Source of the DNA: CALWZE01 sp036644375
GTDB lineage: Bacteria > Bacillota > Clostridia > Oscillospirales > Ruminococcaceae
NCBI GenBank assembly: GCA_036644375.1
Contig: JAVXQD010000003.1
Coordinates: 31,782-95,781, forward strand
Length of the DNA: 64,000 bases
Direction: 5' to 3'
The translations under genes and the position numbers were made by a program. Below, in pieces: positions 23,324 through 31,090 of this stretch. Position 1 is the first letter of the stretch; the number at the start of each line of letters is the position of its first letter. Under the pieces are notes generated by a model, which saw nothing but the letters and a program-made list of their open reading frames with translations, did not search any database and was not told the origin of the DNA.

Positions 23324-25237
23324 ATGAGCTTTGAATATCTCACAAATCAGCCGCTTGAACAAGCTGTTGAAATGTATATCGACGCGATAAAAAAGTGTTC
23401 GGGCGGAATGAAAACCGAGCGTGTTTCGGTGCGGGATGCAATGGGAAGATATACGGCTGATGCGGTTTACGCCGAAATCTGCGCGCCGCACTATAATGCC
23501 TGCGCAATGGACGGCATTGCTCTCGACGCATCGCTGACCTTTGGCTCAAGCGAGACGACTCCGTCCCTTTTGAGGGAATGCGATTTTGTGCGGGTGGATA
23601 CGGGAGACCCTCTCCCCGAAAACAGCAATTGCGTGATTATGATTGAGGATGTGGTGGAGTGCGGAAACGGCGAGATACGCCTTTATTCCGCGGCGGCGCC
23701 GTGGCAGCATGTGCGCCGTATAGGTGAGGATATCTGTGCAGGGGAGATGATTCTCCCCTCATACACAGCTATAACTCCGGCGGCGGCGGGTGCGATGCTT
23801 GCGGCGGGGGTGCTGAGCGTACAGGCGGTCTGCCCTCCTGTTATCGGGATTATACCCACGGGAGACGAAATCGTGGCTCCGACTGAAAGTCCTAAAAGCG
23901 GAGATATAATTGAATTCAACTCGACAATTTTTTCCGGAATGCTTGCGCAATGGGGAGCGGTGCCCAGGACATACCCCATCGCAAAGGACAATCCGGACGA
24001 TATAATCAGTGTGCTGCAAAAAGCATGCGGCGAGTGTGACGCGGTAATTCTCAATGCGGGAAGTTCGGCGGGACGCGAGGATTACAGCGACTGGGCAATA
24101 GGTCAGCTGGGCGAGGTGGTTCTGCACGGAATTGCGATAAAACCGGGCAAGCCCGCAATTTTGGGATTGATAAATGACAAGCCGGTCATTGGAGTTCCCG
24201 GATATCCGGTTTCGGGCATTATCGTGCTTGAACAGATTTTTAAGCCGGTTGTCGATTTTCTGTGTGGCAGGTCAGCCTCATCTGCGGCGCCGACTCAGTC
24301 GGCGGTATCGTCGCGCGCAATCAATTCCTCACTGAAATACCGTGAATTTATTCGGGCGCGGGTTGGCAGAGTTGAGGACAGGCTGGTCGCCGTTCCGCTC
24401 GGACGAGGGGCAGGTGTGATAAGCTCATTTGTGAAAGCGGACGGAATCATAGATATACCGCAAAACTCCGAGGGCTGTGAGGCAGGAGGAGAGGTGTCTG
24501 TTACACTGCTCAAGCCGATATCCGAAATTGATAATATGCTGGTCATGACAGGAAGTCATGACCCTCTCATCGACGAGGTGTCGGACATTATGAACCGCGG
24601 CAGGGATGGCTTTTCAATTGCGTCGTCGCATGTGGGAAGCATGGGCGGAGTCATGGCTCTGCGCAGAAAAGAAGCGCATATGGGCGGAATTCACCTGCTT
24701 GATGAGAATGACGGGACATACAACATTTCTTATTTAAAGAAGTATTTCAAACAGGATGAAATTGCGCTTGTGCGTGGCGTTATGCGGGTGCAGGGGCTTA
24801 TAGTTCCAAAGGGAAACCCGAAAAAAATCGGATCTGTTGCGGATTTGGCAGATGGGACGCTAAGCTTTATAAACCGTCAAAAGGGGAGCGGCACACGGAT
24901 TCTGCTTGATTTTCTGCTGAAAAAATCAGGTGTCGAACCGAATCAAATCAGAGATTACGAGAGGGAGGAATACACGCATACGGGCGTTGCGGCAGGTATT
25001 GCGGCCGGCGTTGCGGACGCGGGACTTGGAATTTTCTCCGCTTCGAGGATATACGGGCTTGACTTTATTCCGATCTGTGATGAGGAGTATGATTTTGCGG
25101 TGCTCAAAAGCTCATTGGAGCTTGCTCAGGTGCAGAGATTTATCAACATTTTAAAGAGCGGTGAATTCAGGAACAGATTGGAAAAAATGGGCGGATATTC
25201 CGCACGAAAAAGCGGGGAGATGATTGAATGGAGCTGA
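23324..25237 (+). CDS. moeA2: MoeA fused to a periplasmic-binding-protein-like domain
   Basis: A 637-residue protein starting at ATG 23324 (AAAGGTG before it; GTG 23315 overlaps the moeA stop). Residues ~1-400 are MoeA (HYNACAMDGIALDA, IIPTGDEIVAP, LNAGSSAGREDYS, KPGKPAILG, GVPGYPVSG). Residues ~410-637 are the PBP-like domain often attached to MoeA in bacteria and archaea (GSHDPLIDEVSDIM, FINRQKGSGTRILLD, EEYTHTGVAAGIAAGVADAG). That domain resembles oxyanion- or molybdate-binding proteins and may pass metal to the MoeA site. The GGTS loop of MoeA is NAGSSAG here. Confidence 0.9.
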   Translation: MSFEYLTNQPLEQAVEMYIDAIKKCSGGMKTERVSVRDAMGRYTADAVYAEICAPHYNACAMDGIALDASLTFGSSETTPSLLRECDFVRVDTGDPLPENSNCVIMIEDVVECGNGEIRLYSAAAPWQHVRRIGEDICAGEMILPSYTAITPAAAGAMLAAGVLSVQAVCPPVIGIIPTGDEIVAPTESPKSGDIIEFNSTIFSGMLAQWGAVPRTYPIAKDNPDDIISVLQKACGECDAVILNAGSSAGREDYSDWAIGQLGEVVLHGIAIKPGKPAILGLINDKPVIGVPGYPVSGIIVLEQIFKPVVDFLCGRSASSAAPTQSAVSSRAINSSLKYREFIRARVGRVEDRLVAVPLGRGAGVISSFVKADGIIDIPQNSEGCEAGGEVSVTLLKPISEIDNMLVMTGSHDPLIDEVSDIMNRGRDGFSIASSHVGSMGGVMALRRKEAHMGGIHLLDENDGTYNISYLKKYFKQDEIALVRGVMRVQGLIVPKGNPKKIGSVADLADGTLSFINRQKGSGTRILLDFLLKKSGVEPNQIRDYEREEYTHTGVAAGIAAGVADAGLGIFSASRIYGLDFIPICDEEYDFAVLKSSLELAQVQRFINILKSGEFRNRLEKMGGYSARKSGEMIEWS

Positions 25238-26055
25238 CACATATCAACGAGAACGGCGAGGCCAATATGGTAGACGTCGGCGCCAAGGAGAAAACAGGCA
25301 GAGAAGCGGTGGCGCAGTCCAAAATACGGATGAAACCCGAAACACTTGCCAAAATCCTTGAGGGCAACATAAAAAAAGGCGATGTATTCGCCGCGGCGCG
25401 AATTGCGGCAATAATGGCGGCAAAGAGGACAAGCGAGCTGATTCCGCTCTGTCATCCGATTGCGGTCACCTATGCCGATGCAGTTATAGATACACAGGGA
25501 AATGATACGGTCACGGTCACTGCGACAGTGAGATGTGTCGGGGAGACGGGCATTGAGATGGAGGCACTGACCGCAGCGAGTATCGGCGCGCTCACTGTGT
25601 ATGACATGTGCAAGGCGATTGACCGCGGGATGACTGTGCAAAGCACCCGCCTTCTCAAAAAGTCGGGAGGAAAAAGCGGAGTTTATTTACGCGGGCGGGG
25701 CGAGGTGTGCGGGACATGTCTCACGCCTCAAAAGGAAATGTCAAAGCAGCTGTCTCTGCTGTCAAAATGCGCACTTGATGAGATTGAAAAAATGAATTAT
25801 TCAGGTCTGTGCATGGAGAAATTTCATGCCAATCTGATTGTTGACGGATTGGATTTCAAAGCGCTTAAATCGGGAGATATAATTGCGGTCGGCAAATCGC
25901 GCATTGAGCTGACCTCGGTCGGAAAACGCTGTTTTGAGGATTGTCCGCTTGTACAGAGCGGTATAGATTGTCCGCTGAAAAACGAATGTGCGTTTGCGGT
26001 GGTTATACAAAGCGGAGAAATATTTGACGGATGCCCTGTGCAGAGGGAAGAGTAG
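25228..26055 (+). CDS. moaC: MoaC fused to a C-terminal MOSC-like domain
   Basis: A 275-residue fusion. Residues 1-160 are cyclic pyranopterin monophosphate synthase MoaC: MVDVGAKEKTGREAVAQ, LIPLCHPIAVT, VGETGIEMEALTAAS and DMCKAIDRGM, including the catalytic lysine in LKKSGGKSG. Residues ~190-275 look like part of a MOSC domain: FHANLIVDGLDFKALKSGD, then SVGKRCFEDCPLVQ, matching the same stretch of the MOSC-MogA gene at 26994 (TQIGKECHSDCEIF). MOSC domains carry sulphur or pterin. The start overlaps the preceding gene by 10 bases. The fusion order is unusual. Confidence 0.85.
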   Translation: MELTHINENGEANMVDVGAKEKTGREAVAQSKIRMKPETLAKILEGNIKKGDVFAAARIAAIMAAKRTSELIPLCHPIAVTYADAVIDTQGNDTVTVTATVRCVGETGIEMEALTAASIGALTVYDMCKAIDRGMTVQSTRLLKKSGGKSGVYLRGRGEVCGTCLTPQKEMSKQLSLLSKCALDEIEKMNYSGLCMEKFHANLIVDGLDFKALKSGDIIAVGKSRIELTSVGKRCFEDCPLVQSGIDCPLKNECAFAVVIQSGEIFDGCPVQREE

Positions 26056-26991
26056 ATGAGAGATAAATTCGGGCGTGACATTCACTATCTGAGACTCTCG
26101 GTCACCGAGAGATGTCAGCTGTTTTGCGAGTATTGCAGGGATATGCAAGCGTGTGAACAACAATATGAGCTGTCGCTCGATGAGATAGAGCTTGCGGTGC
26201 AGGCGGCGGCAGAGCTTGGAACAGACAAGGTCAGGCTTACCGGAGGCGAGCCGCTGATGCGCGGGGACATCGTCCGTATTGCGCAGGCGGTTTCCGCAGT
26301 GGATGGAATAACCGAAGTCGTTATGACCACAAACGGATTGAAGCTTTGCGGCATGGTAGAGCCTCTTAAAAACGCAGGCATCTCTCGATTTAATATAAGC
26401 ATAGATTCGCTGAGGGCGGACAGATATCGCGAAATTACCCGCGGAGGCGAGCTGTCACGCGTATTGGATGCAATTGATGAGGTTTGGAACAGCGGTGTCA
26501 AGCTCAAGCTTAATGTTGTGCTGATGCGCGGAACCAATGATGATGAGATTGATGATTTCATCGCGCTGACCGAAAATAACGCGCTGAGCGTGAGATTCAT
26601 CGAGCTTATGCCGATAGGAAAAGCAGGCGAATACGACAAGCGCAGAATCTGTTCTGATGAGATACTCGCGCTCAGACCGCAGCTGACAGCAGTTAAAAAT
26701 GACGGTGTCGCGGTTGAATATGCTATATCCGGATATGCGGGAACGGTCGGATTTATCAGCCCGCTTTCACATCGATTCTGCAAACAGTGCAACCGTTTTC
26801 GAATTACCTCAGACGGTATGCTTCGCACATGTCTCGGAAACGGACGTGAAATTTCGCTGATTGACGCGCTGCACCATGGCAGGGAGGAGCTCAAAAGTGT
26901 GATGAGGGCAGAGATTCTTGACAAGCCCGAGGAGCACTGCTTTGAATCCGGCTTGTGCAATGGAAGAACCATGAATAAAATCGGAGGCTGA
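26056..26991 (+). CDS. moaA: GTP 3',8-cyclase MoaA (radical SAM)
   Basis: A 311-residue radical SAM enzyme making 3',8-cH2GTP, the first step of molybdopterin synthesis. The N-terminal cluster motif is ERCQLFCEYC (CxxxCxxC), the SAM-binding stretch is VRLTGGEPLMRGDI, and the second [4Fe-4S] site is FCKQCNRFRI with the Cys in LRTCLGNG. The C terminus ends MNKIGG, the double glycine needed for activity. Slightly shorter than the usual 325-340. Its ATG follows the moaC stop immediately. Confidence 0.93.
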   Translation: MRDKFGRDIHYLRLSVTERCQLFCEYCRDMQACEQQYELSLDEIELAVQAAAELGTDKVRLTGGEPLMRGDIVRIAQAVSAVDGITEVVMTTNGLKLCGMVEPLKNAGISRFNISIDSLRADRYREITRGGELSRVLDAIDEVWNSGVKLKLNVVLMRGTNDDEIDDFIALTENNALSVRFIELMPIGKAGEYDKRRICSDEILALRPQLTAVKNDGVAVEYAISGYAGTVGFISPLSHRFCKQCNRFRITSDGMLRTCLGNGREISLIDALHHGREELKSVMRAEILDKPEEHCFESGLCNGRTMNKIGG

Positions 26992-26993
26992 AT

Positions 26994-27929
26994 ATGGCGA
27001 AAATTGAGTCGGTTAATATAAGCACACAAAAAGGAACGGTAAAGCAGTCCGTTGAGTCGGTGCTGCTGCGTGTGGGGCATGGCATAGAAGGGGATGCTCA
27101 CGCAGGCAGCTGGCACAGGCAGATAAGCCTGCTTGCGCGTGAAAGCGCAGATAAAATGACGGCGCTCGGCATCGAGAACCTGAGCGACGGAATTTTTGCC
27201 GAGAATATAACAACGAGCGGAATCTCTCTGCACACCCTTCCCGTAGGCACAAGGCTGAGACTTGGCAAGACTCTTGTCGAGGTGACGCAAATCGGCAAGG
27301 AATGTCACAGCGACTGCGAGATTTTCAAAAAGGTCGGAAAGTGCATAATGCCGACAGAGGGGATATTTGCGCAGGTGATTGAAGGCGGAGAAATACGTGC
27401 CGAAGATGCGATTGCGATTGAATACAGACCTATAAGCGTGTGGATTCTCGTGTCGAGTGATAAGGGGGCGAGAGGAGAGAGAGAGGATTTGTCAGGACCT
27501 GCACTTGCGGATTGTTTAAAAAACTGCGCGGTGGTGCAGGGCATTAAGATATTGCCGGACGAGCGCGCAATTCTCTCGGAGTTTATGAGGCGTGTTTCAG
27601 ATGACGGACTTGCCGACATAATATTCACAAGCGGGGGAACAGGACTTGCACCCCGAGATGTGACGCCGGAGGCGACAAAGGATATAATCGAGCGCGAGGT
27701 GCCGGGAATACCCGAGGCGATGCGCGCAAAAAGCATGGAATACACCGATAAAGCAATGCTCTCGCGCGCGACAGCGGGCATACGAAATCACACGCTGATA
27801 ATCAATCTTCCGGGAAGCCCGAAAGCGGTTAAAGAGTGCTTTGAGGTCATTCGTGATGTGATACCGCACGCGGTTGAAACGCTGCGCGGCGAGGCATCCG
27901 ACTGCGCGGCACTGAGGGAAAATAAATAA
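26994..27929 (+). CDS. mogA: MOSC domain fused to MogA/MoaB adenylyltransferase
   Basis: A 311-residue fusion ending the operon. Residues 1-145 are a MOSC domain (GIEGDAHAGSWHRQISLLA, GIFAENITTSGI, TQIGKECHSDCEIF, MPTEGIFAQVIEGG). Residues ~150-305 are MogA/MoaB, which adenylates molybdopterin before metal insertion (VWILVSSDKGARGEREDLSG, FTSGGTGLAPRDVTPEA, LIINLPGSPKAVKECFE). The two domains together occur widely in clostridia. It starts 3 bases after moaA. With moeA it covers the metal-insertion steps; the MoaD/MoaE step is not encoded in this window. Confidence 0.92.
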   Translation: MAKIESVNISTQKGTVKQSVESVLLRVGHGIEGDAHAGSWHRQISLLARESADKMTALGIENLSDGIFAENITTSGISLHTLPVGTRLRLGKTLVEVTQIGKECHSDCEIFKKVGKCIMPTEGIFAQVIEGGEIRAEDAIAIEYRPISVWILVSSDKGARGEREDLSGPALADCLKNCAVVQGIKILPDERAILSEFMRRVSDDGLADIIFTSGGTGLAPRDVTPEATKDIIEREVPGIPEAMRAKSMEYTDKAMLSRATAGIRNHTLIINLPGSPKAVKECFEVIRDVIPHAVETLRGEASDCAALRENK

Positions 27930-27990
27930 AAGCGTGATTTCGATTTGCATACGGGATTTTTTCAGATGAGAGAAAGCTCATCGTCGACAG

Positions 27991-28025
27991 TTCGGATTAT
28001 ATTACATATAGGGTGTAAATCCGAA
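27991..28025. repeat. Inverted repeat after the cofactor operon
   Basis: TTCGGATT (27991-27998) and AATCCGAA (28018-28025) pair perfectly over 19 bases. A smaller GATGAG/CTCATC hairpin lies just before (27965-27982). No U tract, so termination is uncertain; they may be operators for the next gene. Confidence 0.4.
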
Positions 28026-28100
28026 TCAAGCAGGCTCAATTGTCTAACTCGGAATAGCACAAAATATGATAAAATGACATAAAAGAAAGGAACGGATACA

Positions 28101-28439
28101 ATGGCAAAATATGAACAAAACCTGTATGGAAATTTTGATGAGATACTGAAAAGTCTTGAGACGGGGATTATTAGAGGAAGCATGTCGGCGAGCTTTGAGA
28201 ATGGCAGCGACTACGACAACGGAAGCGTAAGGTGTGCCGTGAGGGTATTTGAGAGATACAGCATGATGGGCGGAAATCGCGTCAGCCTTAATCTGACTCT
28301 TATCGGAAGCGGGGACAACAGCTTTCTTACCGCCATAACCTCGGGGGGAAGCCAGGCGGTGCTGTTTAAGCTCAATACCTTTGGGGAGGAAGCCTTTTTG
28401 GAAGGTGTGATTGATATTGTTAAGGGCTACTGCCGCTGA
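28101..28439 (+). CDS. Small DUF6054-like protein
   Basis: A 112-residue soluble protein: MAKYEQNLYGNFDEILKSLE, then ARVFERYSMMGGNRVSLNLT-like strands and GSQAVLFKLNTFGEEAFLE. The pattern of alternating strands with a final helix, and its length, fit the small clostridial family I know as DUF6054; no function is known. AAAGGAACGG precedes the ATG. A promoter TTGTCT ... TATGAT may lie 30-60 bases upstream with a long 19-base spacer. It stands alone and converges with the antiporter gene. Confidence 0.55.
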   Translation: MAKYEQNLYGNFDEILKSLETGIIRGSMSASFENGSDYDNGSVRCAVRVFERYSMMGGNRVSLNLTLIGSGDNSFLTAITSGGSQAVLFKLNTFGEEAFLEGVIDIVKGYCR

Positions 28440-28479
28440 CCGCATTTGAGAATAAAAAGACAAATTCGCACGTAAAATA

Positions 28480-29673
28480 TCAAATTACTCCCGACAGTTT
28501 TAAGGCGGCTTTTGCGCTGACAGGACCGATAAGCTCATACAAAACAGAGGACGAGAGTACTATGGTCAGCAGCAGGCTGCCTATATCAGGCGGCAGAATT
28601 CTCTGACCCAAAAACGCCAGCCCAATCGCTACGCCAGCCTGCGGCACAAGTGCAATTCCGAGATAATTGCGTGTCGCTCGGTCTGTGCCTGCGGCAAGGC
28701 AGCCGATATAAGAGCCGACATATTTGCCGATTATTCTTAGTATAAAATATCCGAGCCCGATAATCCCTGCGCTTGCGAGTGAGTGCAGGTCAAGATTCAT
28801 GCCGGAAACTATAAAGAAAATTGACATTACGGGCGGAGTAAAGCTGTTGATTTGTCTATACAGCTCTTTGTCGTGCGCGGTGTTGATATAGGTCGCTCCG
28901 AAAACCATACATGAGAGCAGGGGCGAAATTTCCACAAGCGAGCACAGACCCGATATTGTGAGCAGCATTGAAATAGTGAGAATAAGCCTGTTGTCGTCAC
29001 TGCGTGTGGGTGAGGATAACAGGCTTTTCAGCGCCAATCCCATGAGAAAGCCCAAAAGCAACGCCGCGATATTGAAAATAATCGGAAGCAGTATCAGGCT
29101 CGGCAGAAGTTTTTCTCCCGAATCGGAATTTATAAAAGCCGCAACAACGCTGTATACAAAAAGACAAACAACGTCGTCAAGCGCAACAACCTGCAGCAGT
29201 GTGTTTACAAATTCACCGCGTGCGTGATATTGATTAATCGTCATCATTGTGCTTGCAGGGGCGGTCGCTGTTGCAATTGCCCCGAGAAGAAGAGCAAAAT
29301 TCCGGTCCAGAGAAAAAATAAATCTCATTGCGAGAGTGACGACAACACCGGCTGCAATAGATTCAAAAAGTGTAATTATCACAATCTTTTTACCTGTGCT
29401 TTTGATAATCTCGCGTTTGAAAAACTTTCCGACGCCGAATGCGATAAACGAGAGGGCTATGTCGCTCATGAAGCTCATATTCTCGATTATGTACTGCGGA
29501 ACAATATTGAGCACGCCGGGACCTATCAATACCCCGGCGAGTATAAAACCGCTGACATTCGGGAGATGGCACAGCTTTGTGAGTCTGGTCACCAGAAAGC
29601 CTGAAAACAAAATTACCGCAAGGCTGAGCAGCACGGCGCTTTCCGTGCTTTGGGTAAGTATACTGAGCTTCAT
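28480..29673 (-). CDS. CPA2-family cation:proton antiporter
   Basis: A 397-residue membrane protein with 12-13 hydrophobic segments along its whole length. It starts with the antiporter signature FLVTRLTKLCHLPNVSGFIL followed by AGVLIGPGVL, and has ATATAPASTMMTINQYHARG with VVALDDVVCLFVYSV, the double-Asp ion-binding region of Na+/H+ exchangers (here LDDVV). The C-terminal TrkA-N domain of KefB-like proteins is absent. It exchanges Na+ or K+ for H+. It is divergent from a LysR gene 320 bases away, a usual regulator-target layout. Confidence 0.88.
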   Translation of the reverse strand: MKLSILTQSTESAVLLSLAVILFSGFLVTRLTKLCHLPNVSGFILAGVLIGPGVLNIVPQYIIENMSFMSDIALSFIAFGVGKFFKREIIKSTGKKIVIITLFESIAAGVVVTLAMRFIFSLDRNFALLLGAIATATAPASTMMTINQYHARGEFVNTLLQVVALDDVVCLFVYSVVAAFINSDSGEKLLPSLILLPIIFNIAALLLGFLMGLALKSLLSSPTRSDDNRLILTISMLLTISGLCSLVEISPLLSCMVFGATYINTAHDKELYRQINSFTPPVMSIFFIVSGMNLDLHSLASAGIIGLGYFILRIIGKYVGSYIGCLAAGTDRATRNYLGIALVPQAGVAIGLAFLGQRILPPDIGSLLLTIVLSSSVLYELIGPVSAKAALKLSGVI

Positions 29674-29993
29674 TTTATGCTGCCTCTTTTCGTTTTGCTT
29701 TTGTGAATTCCGAGCTTTATTGCGGCTCGGCGGAATAAACCTTTCTTCTCATGAGCGATATCTTCGTCCGTGTGAACAAATTCGCCTACTTGTGTTCTTG
29801 CATGGCTGAAAAGGCAAGGCTGCTGACTTTCCTCGTAAAAAATACTGTAAAACCCACGATCCTTCATTATGGCTTTGCCTCCTATTTTGATTATGCGAAT
29901 GCTTTATGCTATAATCATAGCAAGAAAAGCCATAATGTAAAATCATGATAAACATGATATCAATAAATAATCATTATGAAAGAGAGGGCGCAA
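29674..29993. other. Divergent regulatory region between antiporter and LysR genes
   Basis: This stretch of 320 bases has no supported gene. It contains the lysR promoter at 29887-29915 and the palindrome ATCATG-ATAAA-CATGAT (29942-29958), a likely LysR-binding site. Short minus-strand frames here lack ribosome sites. Confidence 0.5.
29887..29915 (+). promoter_or_regulatory. Promoter of the lysR-type gene
   Basis: TTGATT (29887-29892), 17 bases, TATAAT (29910-29915). The start near 29922 lies just before the palindrome at 29942-29958, so autoregulation is plausible. Confidence 0.65.
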
Positions 29994-30893
29994 ATGATTG
30001 ATGCGAAATTAGTGACACTCTTAAAAGTAAACGAGCTGCACAATTTTACACGGGCGGCCGAGCAGCTTTCGCTGACCCAGCCCGCCGTGAGTCAGCATAT
30101 AAGGCAGCTTGAGCGGGAGCTTGGCGTAAAGCTGTTCAACAGAAGCGATTCCGAGCTTAAATTAACTGCTGAGGGTGAGACTGTTGTGCTTTATGCAAAG
30201 CGTATATGCTCGCTCTATGAAAATCTGACAGAAAAATTAAGCGATGAAAAAAAGAGCGCGACAAAGCTGACCGTGGGCATAACGCATACGGCCGAGAGCA
30301 ATATAGTTGCGGAGGTATTGGCTAAATATTGCAGGGAGAACGACGGACTTTGCATAAAGATAATTACTGACTCAATAAATAATCTTTATGATAAGCTGAA
30401 TTCATATGAGCTTGATTTGGCAATTGTTGAGGGACCTGTAACCGATGCCAAATACAATTCGCTGCTGTTGGACACGGACAGTCTTGTTCTTGCGGTATCG
30501 AACAACAATCCGCTTGCAAAAAAAAGCATGGTCACTATTAATGAGATAAAAAAGGAGCGGATGATTCTGAGGCTGCCCAATTCGGGCACGAGAAACCTTT
30601 TTATGGCGCACATAGAAAGCCGCAACATGACGATGGACGAATTCAACATAATCATGGAGGTGGATAATATAGCCACGATTAAGGATCTCATTCGCCGCGA
30701 TTTCGGAGTGTCGATTCTTGCAAAAAGCGCCTGTCTTGACGAGCTGAAAAAGAAAAAAATAACGGTTTTGCCCGTCGAAAATCTAAGCATGATCCGTGAG
30801 ATCAATGTTGTTTACCACAGGGATTTCGAGCATATTGAAATTTTGCGCGATTTTACGAAAATGTACAATGACACGATGAAGCTGTACAGGTAA
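29994..30893 (+). CDS. LysR-family transcriptional regulator
   Basis: A 299-residue regulator from ATG 29994 (GAGAGG upstream; ATG 29976 would add six residues). The winged helix-turn-helix is standard: FTRAAEQLSLTQPAVSQHIR, then QLERELGVKLFNRS (residues ~15-55). The remaining ~220 residues form the LysR substrate domain (LTVGITHTAESNIVAEVLA, DLAIVEGPV). Its divergent position to the antiporter suggests that it controls that gene. The inducer is unknown. The transcript probably ends at the hairpin at 30919. Confidence 0.9.
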   Translation: MIDAKLVTLLKVNELHNFTRAAEQLSLTQPAVSQHIRQLERELGVKLFNRSDSELKLTAEGETVVLYAKRICSLYENLTEKLSDEKKSATKLTVGITHTAESNIVAEVLAKYCRENDGLCIKIITDSINNLYDKLNSYELDLAIVEGPVTDAKYNSLLLDTDSLVLAVSNNNPLAKKSMVTINEIKKERMILRLPNSGTRNLFMAHIESRNMTMDEFNIIMEVDNIATIKDLIRRDFGVSILAKSACLDELKKKKITVLPVENLSMIREINVVYHRDFEHIEILRDFTKMYNDTMKLYR

Positions 30894-30918
30894 TTCGGCG
30901 TCGAAAAGTCCGCACAAA

Positions 30919-30962
30919 AACCCCCTTGAAAAAAGGCGATGAAGCCTTTTTTTAAGGGGGTT
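30919..30962 (+). terminator. Terminator after the lysR-type gene
   Basis: AACCCCCTT-G-AAAAAAGGC (30919-30937) pairs with GCCTTTTTT and AAGGGGGTT (30944-30962) over GATGAA. The A/T stretches serve as T tracts in both directions, so it may also stop transcription from the GH2 gene. Confidence 0.75.
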
Positions 30963-31090
30963 AAGCTGTTTTATGTCAGCCATGTGTATTTTATAAGCGG
31001 AGGACTTGAGCCGGAGCTGCTCCGTGACAAAAGCTTTGACGCACAACGCGGCTGAGATTAATTTTGCAGCTCGTGCATTATGCGCGGAAC

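Noticed and set aside
26115..27308. Long open frame on the minus strand (397 codons) opposite moaA and the MOSC-mogA gene
   Set aside because: It lies wholly opposite two well-supported enzymes, has low-complexity Ser/Leu-rich composition and no ribosome site; it is a shadow of codon bias.
30961..31050. Short frame reading FYVSHVYFISGGLEPELL up to a stop near 31050
   Set aside because: Too short, no start or ribosome site, and no family recognised; possibly an old gene end, but not supportable.
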